Shown in pieces: positions 33,807-42,848 of a stretch of DNA of 42,848 bases. Below the pieces are notes generated by a model. It was not told where the DNA came from and made no database searches. It was given only the letters and a program-made list of their open reading frames with translations. The stretch is from Chloroflexia bacterium SDU3-3 (GTDB lineage: Bacteria > Chloroflexota > Chloroflexia > Chloroflexales > Roseiflexaceae): NCBI GenBank assembly GCA_009268125.1, contig WBOU01000025.1, positions 1-42,848 on the forward strand. The letters run 5' to 3'. Every line of letters starts with the position of its first letter. Position 1 is the stretch's first letter. The position numbers and the translations under genes were made by a program.

Positions 33807-34456
33807 GGCACCTTTCCTTTCTGCGTTTGCCAGAGCATACCACAGCTGCGCCCGATCACTGCAGGGCATCGCCCTCACAGGGTGTCACTTTTGGCATTCC
33901 TCTCCTTTTTTTGCAACCATACGCGGGCGGGCACCAGACCCGCCCTACGGCGATGATTCCATCGCGCTTGCCCAATCGCTGTCGGTGGCAGCCATCGGGC
34001 GTGTTTCGGCGCGTAGGAGCGCGTGTACTGCCGCATCGGAATGCCCGGCCCAAAAAGTGGTACCTGCTGAGCTCCATCGCCCGTAGCGCCCGCTGGAAAC
34101 ATGCGCATGGCTGCGAGCTTCTGAAGCATGGGAAACATGGGTTCTGCGCTCTTTATTTTCGCAGGCGACATAATCACTGGGAATAGACGTTATCGGCAAA
34201 TAATGAGCGCAAAATGAGAAAACAAAGCGAGTCGCGCATATTTCTCGCTAAGCTCAGCAAATTTTCATCTATAGCTCATTCTTATTGCAACAAGCGAATA
34301 GCAATAACCGTCCTATAATAAGGCTGGAGATCGCTGCTTATGGCCCTCTATCTGCTATCTAGGCTATAAGCATATACTGTATGGTCGTGTTCGCCCATCT
34401 TCGAGCCAGCGCATTGCCTTGCAATCTGGCTTGGATAGAGAAAGGGACTGATACTC
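33807..34456. other. Intergenic, partly AT-rich, candidate -10 box
   Basis: About 650 bp with no credible gene. The last 280 bp are AT-rich; TATAAT at 34314-34319 may be the -10 of the secreted protein gene, but its -35 is unclear. Nothing else recognised. Confidence 0.45.
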
Positions 34457-35119
34457 ATGAAGCGCTTTTTCGCGGCATGCGCCGCACTGCTGCTGCTCGC
34501 CCCCCTGGTCGCGCTCTCAACCCCCGCCGCCTTCGCCAAGGATGCGGGCGTGGCCACGGTCTCGCCCGCCGAGGGGCCGGTAGGCACCACGTTCAGCTTC
34601 CACTTCAGCGGCTTCGACAAGACCGAGCGCGCTGGCTACTGGCTGAATATGCCCAACGGCACCATGCTGGAGATCAACCGTGGCAAGGGCATCACCACCG
34701 TCAACGGCACGGTGGATGTGCAGTGGACGCCGCGCGCTGGCAACCCCGCGGGCTGGTGGACGATGGTGGTGCAGGGCACCCAGAGCGATGTGGTGAAAAC
34801 CGTCTCGTTCCAAGTGCTGCCCTCGGATACCGCCGCCGCCCCCGGCGATGTGAATGTGGCCCCGACCACCGGCGCTGCGGGCACCACGTTTGCCTTCATG
34901 GCCACCGGCTTCGATGGCGATGAGCGCGTGGCCTACTGGCTGAACTCGCCCAATGGCACGCTGGTGTCGATCGACGACTACGAGACCTACACCAACGACG
35001 ATGGCCGCGTGGACATTACCTGGCTGGCCCCGGCTGGCTCGGCCACCGGTGGCTGGCAGCTGGTGCTCCAGGGTGCCGAGAGCGGCATCGTGAAGATTAT
35101 CCCCTTCGCCATCCAGTAG
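34457..35119 (+). CDS. Secreted protein with two tandem Ig-like repeats
   Basis: A 220-residue exported protein: signal peptide (1-27, FAK) and two repeats of about 90 residues (33-118 and 130-220). Each repeat has VxPxxGxxGTTFxFxxxGFDxxERxxYWLNxPNGT, then a WTPRAG/WLAPAG segment, then WxxVxQGxxSxxVKxxxF. They look like all-beta IPT/Ig-type modules from an internal duplication. No catalytic motif. It probably acts in the cell envelope or outside. A strong terminator follows, and the start is preceded by AAAGGGA. I do not recognise a function. Confidence 0.8.
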   Translation: MKRFFAACAALLLLAPLVALSTPAAFAKDAGVATVSPAEGPVGTTFSFHFSGFDKTERAGYWLNMPNGTMLEINRGKGITTVNGTVDVQWTPRAGNPAGWWTMVVQGTQSDVVKTVSFQVLPSDTAAAPGDVNVAPTTGAAGTTFAFMATGFDGDERVAYWLNSPNGTLVSIDDYETYTNDDGRVDITWLAPAGSATGGWQLVLQGAESGIVKIIPFAIQ

Positions 35120-35136
35120 CACCGATCTCGCAGGAC

Positions 35137-35170
35137 GGGCCGCGCCAGCACTGGCGCGGCCCATTTTGTT
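35137..35170 (+). terminator. Intrinsic terminator after the secreted repeat protein
   Basis: GGGCCGCGCCAG (35137-35148) and CTGGCGCGGCCC (35151-35162) are perfect 12-bp arms, followed by ATTTTGTTTT. It also separates the convergent sulfotransferase gene. Confidence 0.88.
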
Positions 35171-35176
35171 TTGCGC

Positions 35177-36886
35177 CTACCAGCGCGCCGCCAGGCGCGC
35201 CATAGCCCGCAGCGCGCCCGCCGCCATGGCGCTGCGCGGCCTGCCCTCGTCGAGGATGCGCAGCGTGCACACGGCCCAGCGCAGCGCGCGCTGGTCGGGC
35301 GTGTGCGCCATGGCCCACGCTAGCGTAGCGCTGCGCTGGGGAGCCAGCAGCTCGGCCCATGCGGCGTACTCGGTGCTGGCCTGGCCCAGCAGCCACAGCA
35401 GGAAGGGGATGCGGCTGCCCGCGTAGAGCTGGGGGAAGGCCTGCCGCACATCGGGCCTGCGCCGGTAGATGTGGGCGGCCACGGCGGTGATCGGCGGCAG
35501 GCTGGCCGAGGTGGCCGGGTCTTCGGCGGCGGGCTGGGCGGCCCAGGTCAGCAGCGCCTGCCATGTGGGCGCGGTGAACGTAGCATCGAGGCCATACTCG
35601 GCCTGGGCGTGCTGCGCCACCCACAGCAGCACGTCGATGCGGTGCTCGCCGTCGATGTCGGGGTAGGCCCGCCGCAGATCGCCGCGCGTGCGGTGCAGGA
35701 AGCGGGCTAGGCTGGTGATTGGCGGCGCACCAATGTCGGCTGGGTCGCTGTGGGTGGCCCAGGCCTGCAGCGCTCGCCGTGTGGGCGCGGTCAGCAGCTT
35801 GTCGAAATGTGGCGGGCTGCTCGTATACCCGCACAGCCACATGGCCAGCGAGATGCGGTCGCGCCCACGCGGGTCGGGGAAGGCGGCCTGCAGATCGCCC
35901 CGGCTGCGGTAGATGTGGGCGACCCAGTTGCTGATCGGAGGCATAGGAGTCTCTGCCGTGCCATCATTTGGAGCTGGGGCGTGCATCCAGGCGATGAAGC
36001 TTGAAAGGCAGGCGGCCTGCGCCAGCTCCGGCCAGCGCCGCTCGGCCTGGGATGATTCGACCGAGAGGTAGATCTCCTTCATCAGCGAGACGACGGCGGG
36101 CGGCAGATCATGGCGCTCGAAGAAGGTGGCGCGGCGTGGTGTGGCCTTGGGGCGTATGTCGCGCCACACATCATCCTCGCCCAGGCTGTAGCCCAGCTCG
36201 GCGAAGAAGACGGGGTACGGCTGCTCCTCGCGCAGCAGCTGCACGATCTGCGCGGGCAGCGCGCTGCGCCACTCGCCGTAGCCGCCCCTGCGGAAAAAGA
36301 TGCTGCCATCCTGCGAGAGCGCCCGCATCGTGCCGATGTCGCAGCGCTCCACCGCCCGCTCGATCGCCTCAAGCGGCACGGGCTGGATGCGGTCGGTCAG
36401 GTGCTTGAGTGTGCCCACGGGGTCGTTGTAGAGCGCCTCGTAGGGCACGATATGCGATGCACCGCTGCGCACCCAGGCCGCCGAGACGCCCACGACATCC
36501 TTGAAGGTGCTCTGGATCACGCGGCGCACCGGCTCGCCGAAGCTGCCGTCGTCGAGGGCGAGGTCGGCCAGCTGGTAGAAGTTGTGGCGGCGGCGGTAGG
36601 CCCGGATGTAGTGGTAGAGCGAGAGCAGCACATCGCCGGGGTGTCGGATGGTGGTTATCAGGGTGGCCTGGGTAGCCTGCGCCCAGCGCAGCAGCTCTGG
36701 CTCGGGCCAGTAGTGCTGGTGGCTGATCCAGCGCTGGCCCTGGCGGCTGGCTATGCTGGGGTCGAAGGGGAAGTCGAGCTTGGTGGTGGGCAGATCGTAG
36801 ATGGCCGCGAGCAGCTGTCGGAGCCATGTGTTGCCAGTTTTTGCGGTGCTGGCGATCAGTATTCGCTGTGGAGCTGGGGCATTCAA
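35177..36886 (-). CDS. Sulfotransferase fused to three C-terminal helical repeats
   Basis: A 569-residue protein. The N-terminal 270 residues are a PAPS-dependent sulfotransferase: 5'-phosphosulfate loop STAKTGNTWLRQLL (13-26), 3'-phosphate loop IRHPGDVLLSLYHYIRA (about 80-96), and FRRGGYGEWRSAL (about 198-210), which fits the RKGxxGDWK motif with changes. After a linker come three repeats of about 73 residues (from about 317, 390 and 466), each beginning PPI(S/T) and containing IYRxRxDLQxAFPDxxGxxRIxxLLW. Such modules occur behind glycosyltransferases in other bacteria and may guide the enzyme to its substrate. Acceptor unknown; extracellular polysaccharide or lipid is likely. Confidence 0.87.
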   Translation of the reverse strand: MNAPAPQRILIASTAKTGNTWLRQLLAAIYDLPTTKLDFPFDPSIASRQGQRWISHQHYWPEPELLRWAQATQATLITTIRHPGDVLLSLYHYIRAYRRRHNFYQLADLALDDGSFGEPVRRVIQSTFKDVVGVSAAWVRSGASHIVPYEALYNDPVGTLKHLTDRIQPVPLEAIERAVERCDIGTMRALSQDGSIFFRRGGYGEWRSALPAQIVQLLREEQPYPVFFAELGYSLGEDDVWRDIRPKATPRRATFFERHDLPPAVVSLMKEIYLSVESSQAERRWPELAQAACLSSFIAWMHAPAPNDGTAETPMPPISNWVAHIYRSRGDLQAAFPDPRGRDRISLAMWLCGYTSSPPHFDKLLTAPTRRALQAWATHSDPADIGAPPITSLARFLHRTRGDLRRAYPDIDGEHRIDVLLWVAQHAQAEYGLDATFTAPTWQALLTWAAQPAAEDPATSASLPPITAVAAHIYRRRPDVRQAFPQLYAGSRIPFLLWLLGQASTEYAAWAELLAPQRSATLAWAMAHTPDQRALRWAVCTLRILDEGRPRSAMAAGALRAMARLAARW

Positions 36887-37610
36887 CCGAGATCCTTTCC
36901 GTGTGTGGTGATGCCCCTAGATGTAGCAGGTATTTGTGAATTTTTGGTTTAGAAGCTGTGGAGATTTGGTGGGTTTCCTTTGGGGTGAGAAATACCCTGT
37001 TCTTTATTGTACAAATAATACAAAGAAATGCTGTGGATAGTGCTCTATTTACGCATATAAAGTAGTTTAAAGTGGATAAAGAGGCAGGATAATGCAAGAA
37101 ATACCATGAAAAAATGCATGAAAGCATTTGTAAGTCTGTTTATAATCGGGCTTCATTGTGCATATTGTACAAATGTACGCGAAGGCTTGTGTGAGATTAT
37201 TGCATAGACATAAAGATTCTTCTTTGCTATTATGGCATTAAATCATGTTGATGAGATCTATTACCTATTTCCCAATCAATAGGAAGTATATACGCCTTCT
37301 TTCTGCCTCATAGGACTGCAGCCTGATTGTCAGCGCCGACTTTCCCCATTGCGATGCCGCATTTGAACATGGCTTTCCTTGACTTCGCTCTATAGACACC
37401 TCGACTTTGCAGACGAGATAAATACTTATTCTATGAGTGGTTGATGGTATGCCTTTATATCATGAACTAATCTACTTATTTGATGAGTATGAGGCCATAA
37501 GAATTGCCCAACGATAATAAGGGTTCTCTCTTCATATCGTAGTGTTTGGACATATAGAGATATACGCTAGATTTATCGCAGTATAGTAGATATTTATTTA
37601 TTTAGTAACT
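36887..37610. other. AT-rich intergenic stretch upstream of nif
   Basis: About 720 bp of clearly AT-rich DNA between GC-rich genes, with no credible gene on either strand. It includes the sulfotransferase promoter side near 36900-37150. The contrast in composition suggests a regulatory or acquired segment. Confidence 0.5.
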
Positions 37611-37675
37611 ATAGGCATATGATCATACAATCGTAGCAAATGCTACAATTGTATGATCATATGCCTATTTTTTTT
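37611..37675 (+). terminator. Very long hairpin followed by T8, 180 bp before nifH
   Basis: Arms 37611-37638 and 37641-37668 are complementary at 27 of 28 positions, and eight T follow (37668-37675). It looks like an intrinsic terminator on the plus strand, but no gene precedes it; it might end a small RNA, insulate nif, or be a small mobile-element-like palindrome. Confidence 0.6.
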
Positions 37676-37736
37676 GTAGTTTGCACATAAAATATTTTGG
37701 TTAAATCTAGTAAACCTAAAGTTGAGGAAAATAGAT

Positions 37737-37771
37737 TGATCATGGAGAAAATCATGATACATTCATGATCA
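37737..37771. promoter_or_regulatory. Clustered ATCATGAT-type palindromes before nifH
   Basis: TGATCATG (37737-37744), ATCATGAT (37751-37758) and CATGATCA (37764-37771) form a compact set of related palindromes about 85-118 bp before the nifH start. They look like binding sites for a dimeric regulator. No NifA site or -24/-12 promoter was seen. Confidence 0.4.
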
Positions 37772-37802
37772 TTCAGCAGGCCACTCGCAAAATATCTAAC
37801 AA

Positions 37803-38676
<874 letters not shown>

Positions 38677-38712
38677 ACTAGCGGGCCGCCGGATGCCCGA
38701 AGGAGGCGCGCA

Positions 38713-39675
38713 ATGGAACCCACCGAACCCCGACCGAACAGCGAGTGCCAAGGCAGCTGTATCCCGAAGGTTGATCTCTCGAACCACCCGTGCTACAGCC
38801 GCGCCGCGCACTTTCGCTTTGGGCGCATCCATGTCCCGGTCGCGCCGCGATGCAATATCCAGTGTAACTACTGTATTCGCAAGTACGCCTGCCCGAATGA
38901 GAACCGCCCTGGCGTCACCATGCGCGTGATCTCGCCCGACGAGGCCATGAACACCATCCGCGACGCGGTGGCCAAGGAGCCGCGCATCCGGGTGCTAGGC
39001 GTGGCTGGCCCGGGCGACGCGCTGGCCAACGACCCGACCATCGAGACCTTCGCCCGCGCCAAGGAGGAGTTCCCGCAGCTGACCCGCTGCATGTCCACCA
39101 ACGGCCTGCTGCTGCCCGACCGGATCGACGACATCGACCGCGCTGGTGTGACGGCCCTGACCATCACGATCAACGCGGTGGACCCCGCGATCGGCGAGCA
39201 GATCTACGCGCACGTGCGCTACAAGGGCGTGACCTACCGCGGGCGCGAGGCCTTCGCACTGCTGCACAGGCAGCAGATGGAGGGCCTGCGCGAGGCGGCG
39301 ATGCGCGGCATGGTGGTGAAGGTGAACTCGGTGCTCATCCCCGGCGTGAACGATAGGCACCTGGTGGAGGTGGCGCGCAAGGTGCGCGACCTGGGCGCGT
39401 ACATCATGAATATCATCCCCATGCTGCCGCTGGCGAAGTTCAAGGACATCCCCGAGCCTTCGCTGGCCGATGTGAACCGCGTGCGCAATGAGTGCGGCCA
39501 GATAATCCAGCAGTTCCGCAACTGCACGCGCTGTCGCGCCGATGCGATCGGCGTGCCCGGCGAGGAGGGCAGCGGCTGTGGCGCGGGCGCGGGTGCGGCC
39601 AAGGAGAAGACCTGCACGCCCAAGTTTATGGGCGGCAAGGCTATCGTGCGGCTGAAGCCGACCGACCCGATCTAG
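38713..39675 (+). CDS. nifB: FeMo-cofactor biosynthesis radical SAM protein NifB
   Basis: A 320-residue radical SAM enzyme making the NifB-co (8Fe-9S-C) precursor. The SAM-cluster cysteines are Cys47, Cys51 and Cys54 (CNIQCNYC). Cys27 in HPCYS and the pair Cys271/Cys274 (NCTRCRADAIG) match ligands of the two extra iron-sulfur clusters. There is no C-terminal NifX-like domain, so this is the short form also found in archaea. A Gly/Ala/Cys stretch near 286-301 is unusual. GAAGGAGG precedes the ATG. It lies between nifH and nifD, a typical order for Chloroflexia. Confidence 0.95.
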   Translation: MEPTEPRPNSECQGSCIPKVDLSNHPCYSRAAHFRFGRIHVPVAPRCNIQCNYCIRKYACPNENRPGVTMRVISPDEAMNTIRDAVAKEPRIRVLGVAGPGDALANDPTIETFARAKEEFPQLTRCMSTNGLLLPDRIDDIDRAGVTALTITINAVDPAIGEQIYAHVRYKGVTYRGREAFALLHRQQMEGLREAAMRGMVVKVNSVLIPGVNDRHLVEVARKVRDLGAYIMNIIPMLPLAKFKDIPEPSLADVNRVRNECGQIIQQFRNCTRCRADAIGVPGEEGSGCGAGAGAAKEKTCTPKFMGGKAIVRLKPTDPI

Positions 39676-39889
39676 GCTGTGTGCTGGCTGGGACCGCCAG
39701 GGCACTGCCCGCTCTGGCGCTCGATGGCGAGCACCCACATCCTACGAGCACGTTGACCGATCAGATAGAACCTCATCTGCGCGAGAGCAAAAAGACGACG
39801 ACGAGCACACATTTATGCAGTGTCGCAGCGCAAAAACAATGACGTATTGCTGTTTTTTTCTCTTGCTGTTGCGGAAGCGAAGGAAGATC
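39676..39889 (+). other. nifB-nifD intergenic leader
   Basis: The 214-bp space has a CGCCAG/CTGGCG stem (about 39701-39720) and a T-rich part (39851-39860). No gene. It may mark an mRNA processing site or internal promoter that raises nifDK relative to nifHB; no clear -35/-10 pair was found. Confidence 0.4.
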
Positions 39890-41299
39890 ATGAAATTTAA
39901 ATGTAACATTGCGCTGACTGAGCGCGAAGGCCATATCGCGATCAAGGGCCAGGATGGCTGCCAGCGCAGCGATGGCTCGAACTGCTTTATCAAGAGCAAT
40001 GTGCCCACCACCCCGGGCGACATGACCGAGCGCGGCTGCACCTACGCCGGATGTCGTGGCGTGGTCGGCGGGCCGGTGAAGGATGTCATCCAGCTCACCC
40101 ACGGCCCGATCGGCTGCGCCTTCTTCTCGTGGGGCTACCGCCCGCACCTGGCCGAGACCGACTTCCACATGAAGTACACCTTCGTGAGCGACATGAACGA
40201 GTCGAACATCGTGTTCGGCGGCGAGAAGAAGCTGCTGCAGTGCATCGTGGAGGCCGCGCAGGAGTTCCCCGAGGCCAAGGGCGTGTTTGTCTACAACACC
40301 TGCTCCACCGCGCTGATTGGCGACGACGGCAAGGATGTGGCCAAGCAGGCGACGGAGATCATCGGCAAGCCCGTGGTATTTTTTGAGTGCGAGGGCTTCC
40401 GCGGCGTTAGCCAGTCGGCGGGCCACCACGTGGGCAACGAGACGATCTTCAAGGAGCTGGTCGGCTCGGTCGAGCCGGAGGGCGACTTCAGCAACTCGAT
40501 CAACATCATCGGCGACTACAACATCAAGAACGACATCCGCACCTTCGAGCCGCTGTTCGAGGCCATGGGCCTGCAGATCATCGCGCGCTTCACCGGCAAC
40601 GTCTCGGTCGACGACCTGAAGATCATGCACAAGGCCCAGCTGAACGTGGTGCACTGCCAGCGCTCGGCCACCTACATCGCCGAGATGATGCGCGACAAGT
40701 ATGGCACGCCCTTCATCGACGTGACGCTCTGGGGCATTAAGCACATGTCCAAGGCCCTGCGCGACACCGCCGCCTTCTTTGGGCTAGAGGACCGGGCCGA
40801 GGAGGTGATCGCCGCCGAGCTGGCCAAGATCAAGCCGAAGATCGACTACTACCGCGAGCGCTTCGCGGGCAAGACGGCCTTTGTCTACCAGGGCGGCCCG
40901 CGCTCGTGGCACTGGATCGAGCTGCTGCGCGAGATCGGCATCGAGGTGATGTACGCCGCCACCACCTTCGGCCACGAGGACGACTACCAGAAGATCTTTA
41001 GCCAGATCAGCGATGGCGCGCTGGTGGTGGACAACCCCAACGTGCCCGAGATCGAGGAGATCCTGCGCGAGTGCAAGCCCGATCTGTTTATCTCGGGCAA
41101 CAAAGAGAAGTACGTGGCCTACAAGCTGGGCGTGCCGTTTGTGAACGGCCACACCTATGACACCGGCCCCTACGCGGGCTTCTCGGGCATGGTCAACTTT
41201 GCCCGCGACATCGACAAGGCGCTGCACGCGCCGATCTGGGGCCTGCTGTCGCAGCAGGGCCGACCTGTGCCGTCGTCACTTTCAGCCGCAGGAGACTAA
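39890..41299 (+). CDS. nifD: Nitrogenase catalytic component alpha chain, divergent
   Basis: A 469-residue subunit. ATG 39890 is chosen because GAAGGA precedes it; an ATG at 39815 would add 25 unrelated residues. P-cluster cysteines: Cys50 (RGCTYAG), Cys76 (GPIGCAFF), Cys138 (NTCSTALIGDD). Cofactor ligands: Cys256 (VVHCQRS) and His421 (NGHTYDTGPYAG). Gln175 and His179 (SQSAGHH) and Arg84 match residues around the cofactor in standard NifD. The length is nearer VnfD than the longer NifD forms, and GGPRSWHW resembles alternative nitrogenases, yet no delta-subunit gene (vnfG/anfG) lies between it and nifK (3-bp gap). With all ligands kept it should hold a FeMo-like cofactor; metal type is not determined by sequence alone. 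Confidence 0.93.
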   Translation: MKFKCNIALTEREGHIAIKGQDGCQRSDGSNCFIKSNVPTTPGDMTERGCTYAGCRGVVGGPVKDVIQLTHGPIGCAFFSWGYRPHLAETDFHMKYTFVSDMNESNIVFGGEKKLLQCIVEAAQEFPEAKGVFVYNTCSTALIGDDGKDVAKQATEIIGKPVVFFECEGFRGVSQSAGHHVGNETIFKELVGSVEPEGDFSNSINIIGDYNIKNDIRTFEPLFEAMGLQIIARFTGNVSVDDLKIMHKAQLNVVHCQRSATYIAEMMRDKYGTPFIDVTLWGIKHMSKALRDTAAFFGLEDRAEEVIAAELAKIKPKIDYYRERFAGKTAFVYQGGPRSWHWIELLREIGIEVMYAATTFGHEDDYQKIFSQISDGALVVDNPNVPEIEEILRECKPDLFISGNKEKYVAYKLGVPFVNGHTYDTGPYAGFSGMVNFARDIDKALHAPIWGLLSQQGRPVPSSLSAAGD

Positions 41300-41302
41300 G
41301 CC

Positions 41303-42733
41303 ATGAGCGTGATCACCAAGCAGCAGCGCGCAGTCGCCATCAACCCCAGCCGCGCCTGCGCCCCCATGGGCGCGATGCTGGCCAACTTCGGCATCCACGG
41401 CGCGCTGACCATCAACCACGGCTCGCAGGGCTGCGCCACCTACCCGCGCCACCAGATGGCCCGCCACTTCCGCGAGCCGATCGAGGTGGGCACCACGTCG
41501 CTCACCGAGCGCACCACGGTCTACGGCGGCAAGGAGAATCTGATCGCCGCGCTCAAGAACATCTACGAGCGCTTCCACCCCACCATGATCACGATCTGCT
41601 CGACCTGCCTCTCCGAGACGATCGGCGATGACATGATGGCGATTGTGGACGATTTCCGCAGCGCCTACCCCGAGATGGATGTGCCGATCTTGGCCGTCAA
41701 GACGCCATCCTACGTGGGCACGCACATCACCGGCTTCGACAGCTACCTGAAGCAGCTGCTCACCGAGTTCCCGCAGCGCCGCGCCAGGGGCGAGACCAAC
41801 GGCAAGGTCAACATCATCCCCGGCTGGGTGAACCCCGGCGACATCCGCGAGCTGAAGTCGATCGCGCACGAGATGGGCGTGGATGCCACCATCCTCACCG
41901 ACTACTCCGACACGCTGGATGGCGGCTTCTACACGCCGCGCCCGCACTTCCCGCCCGGCGGCACCACGCTGGACGAGGTGCGCGACTGCTCGCGCGCGCT
42001 GGGCACGCTGGCCATTCAGCGCTACGTGGGCGGCGAGGCGGCCAAGGTGCTGCAGCGACGCCACAACGTGCCCGCGCACATCCTGCCCATGCCTATCGGC
42101 CTGTACAACACCGACATGTTTGTGCAGACGCTCACTAAGGTCTCGGGCAAGCCGGTCTCGCCCGCGCTGGAGAGCGAGCGGGCCAGGCTGCTGGACGCCC
42201 TGGTGGACACCCACATGTTCACCACCGGCACCCGCGCGGCCATCTACGGCGACCCCGATCTGGTGGAGGGCCTGACGCGGCTGGTGGCCGAGATGGGCAT
42301 TCAGCCCGCCTACGTGCTCTCGCCGTCCGACTTCGAGGCCTGGGGCAAGCAGATGCAGGCCATGACCGAGGAGCTGGGCGTAGAGAGCGAGATCTTGCTC
42401 AAGGCCGACCTGCACGAGCTGCACAAGCGGATCAAGGCCAGCCCGGTCGACCTGATCATCGGCCACTCGAAGGGCAAGTTCATCGCCGATGCCGAGGACA
42501 TCCCGCTCATCCGCGCGGGCTTCCCGGTAGAGGATCGGGTGGGCTACCAGCGGCGCTCGGTGGTGGGCTACAAGGGCGCGATCGCGCTGGTGGATGAGAT
42601 CACTAACGCGCTGCTGGCCCGCAAGGGCACCAGCGTGATCAGTAGCACCCTGCTGACCCTGGATGTGGAAGGCCCCACCAACATTCCCCTGAGCGGTGGC
42701 GGCTGTGGCGGCGGCTGTGGCGGCCAGAACTAG
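41303..42733 (+). CDS. nifK: Nitrogenase catalytic component beta chain, with Gly/Cys tail
   Basis: A 476-residue subunit. P-cluster cysteines are Cys19 (SRACAPMGAML), Cys44 (GSQGCATYPRH) and Cys102 (CSTCLSETIGDD). TPSYVGTHITGFD follows. It lacks the roughly 50-residue N-terminal extension of classical NifK, as VnfK and AnfK do. The C-terminus ends in SGGGCGGGCGGQN, two cysteines in a glycine-rich tail, which I do not know from standard NifK and which may bind a metal or be disordered. AGGAG precedes the ATG, and only 3 bp separate it from nifD. A terminator follows. Confidence 0.93.
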   Translation: MSVITKQQRAVAINPSRACAPMGAMLANFGIHGALTINHGSQGCATYPRHQMARHFREPIEVGTTSLTERTTVYGGKENLIAALKNIYERFHPTMITICSTCLSETIGDDMMAIVDDFRSAYPEMDVPILAVKTPSYVGTHITGFDSYLKQLLTEFPQRRARGETNGKVNIIPGWVNPGDIRELKSIAHEMGVDATILTDYSDTLDGGFYTPRPHFPPGGTTLDEVRDCSRALGTLAIQRYVGGEAAKVLQRRHNVPAHILPMPIGLYNTDMFVQTLTKVSGKPVSPALESERARLLDALVDTHMFTTGTRAAIYGDPDLVEGLTRLVAEMGIQPAYVLSPSDFEAWGKQMQAMTEELGVESEILLKADLHELHKRIKASPVDLIIGHSKGKFIADAEDIPLIRAGFPVEDRVGYQRRSVVGYKGAIALVDEITNALLARKGTSVISSTLLTLDVEGPTNIPLSGGGCGGGCGGQN

Positions 42734-42744
42734 CTTGCTCCTCC

Positions 42745-42778
42745 CCGTGTCGCTGGCAAATTGCTGCCAGCGACACGG
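42745..42778 (+). terminator. Terminator of the nif operon
   Basis: Perfect 14-bp arms (42745-42758 and 42765-42778) around a 6-nt loop, 11 bp past the nifK stop. A short CGTTCTTTG follows, so it is a weak T-run. Confidence 0.75.
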
Positions 42779-42848
42779 CGTTCTTTGCAGGGAAAGCGTT
42801 CCACTGCAGGGAAGCTACCTTGGTGGTAGGTCGATCTCTTGCTTCGCC

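Noticed and set aside
39815-39889. An earlier nifD start
   Set aside because: It would add a Lys/Leu/Phe-rich tail unlike any NifD; ATG 39890 has GAAGGA in front and fits the family N-terminus.
41300-41302. A delta-subunit gene (vnfG/anfG) between nifD and nifK
   Set aside because: Only 3 bp separate the two genes, and no such frame lies elsewhere in the window.

Overview
The window looks like a piece of chromosome from a GC-rich member of the Chloroflexota, most likely class Chloroflexia (filamentous anoxygenic phototrophs and relatives such as Roseiflexus or Oscillochloris). The evidence is a condensed nifH-nifB-nifD-nifK operon with no nifE or nifN beside it, secreted proteins with Thr/Pro-rich linkers and a YLPLV motif, and intergenic minisatellites. 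The taxonomic call is inference; no rRNA gene is present.

Layout. 1-2610: end of a MsrQ-like haem membrane protein, a TetR-regulator/holin-like membrane protein pair, and a TPR/Zn/winged-helix/nuclease-like protein. 2611-9040: a 1555-residue secreted amylopullulanase with its own promoter and terminator, then an AT-rich islet holding one membrane-anchored unknown protein. 9041-14615: lon, a pepE/M24-peptidase pair, a small unknown protein and a degenerate RNase H-like protein. 15105-16400: a solo TnpB element of IS200/IS605 type whose tnpB has an in-frame amber codon. 16713-21065: a GT39-type membrane glycosyltransferase, a beta carbonic anhydrase, and a TetR/short-chain dehydrogenase pair sharing a palindromic operator.

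21127-26943: four tandem paralogous secreted von Willebrand A (VWA) proteins on the minus strand plus a possible fifth, ruined copy. 27034-32476: a PAS-AraC regulator divergent from a five-gene operon that reads as trans-4-hydroxy-L-proline catabolism: epimerase, three-subunit D-hydroxyproline dehydrogenase, and pyrroline-4-hydroxy-2-carboxylate deaminase. 32477-33353: a repeat-rich non-coding stretch with a nine-unit 21-bp minisatellite. 33354-36886: an isoprenylcysteine methyltransferase-like protein, a secreted two-repeat protein, and a sulfotransferase fused to three copies of a C-terminal module. 36887-37854: an AT-rich non-coding stretch with strong inverted repeats leading into nif. 37855-42733: nifHBDK with a terminator behind it.

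The items most worth following are the minimal nitrogenase operon (alternative-nitrogenase-like subunit lengths, no delta subunit, no nifEN, a Gly/Cys tail on NifK, palindromic leader), the VWA paralogue array, the hydroxyproline operon, the amber-interrupted TnpB, and the promoters and operators that can be read directly from the sequence.
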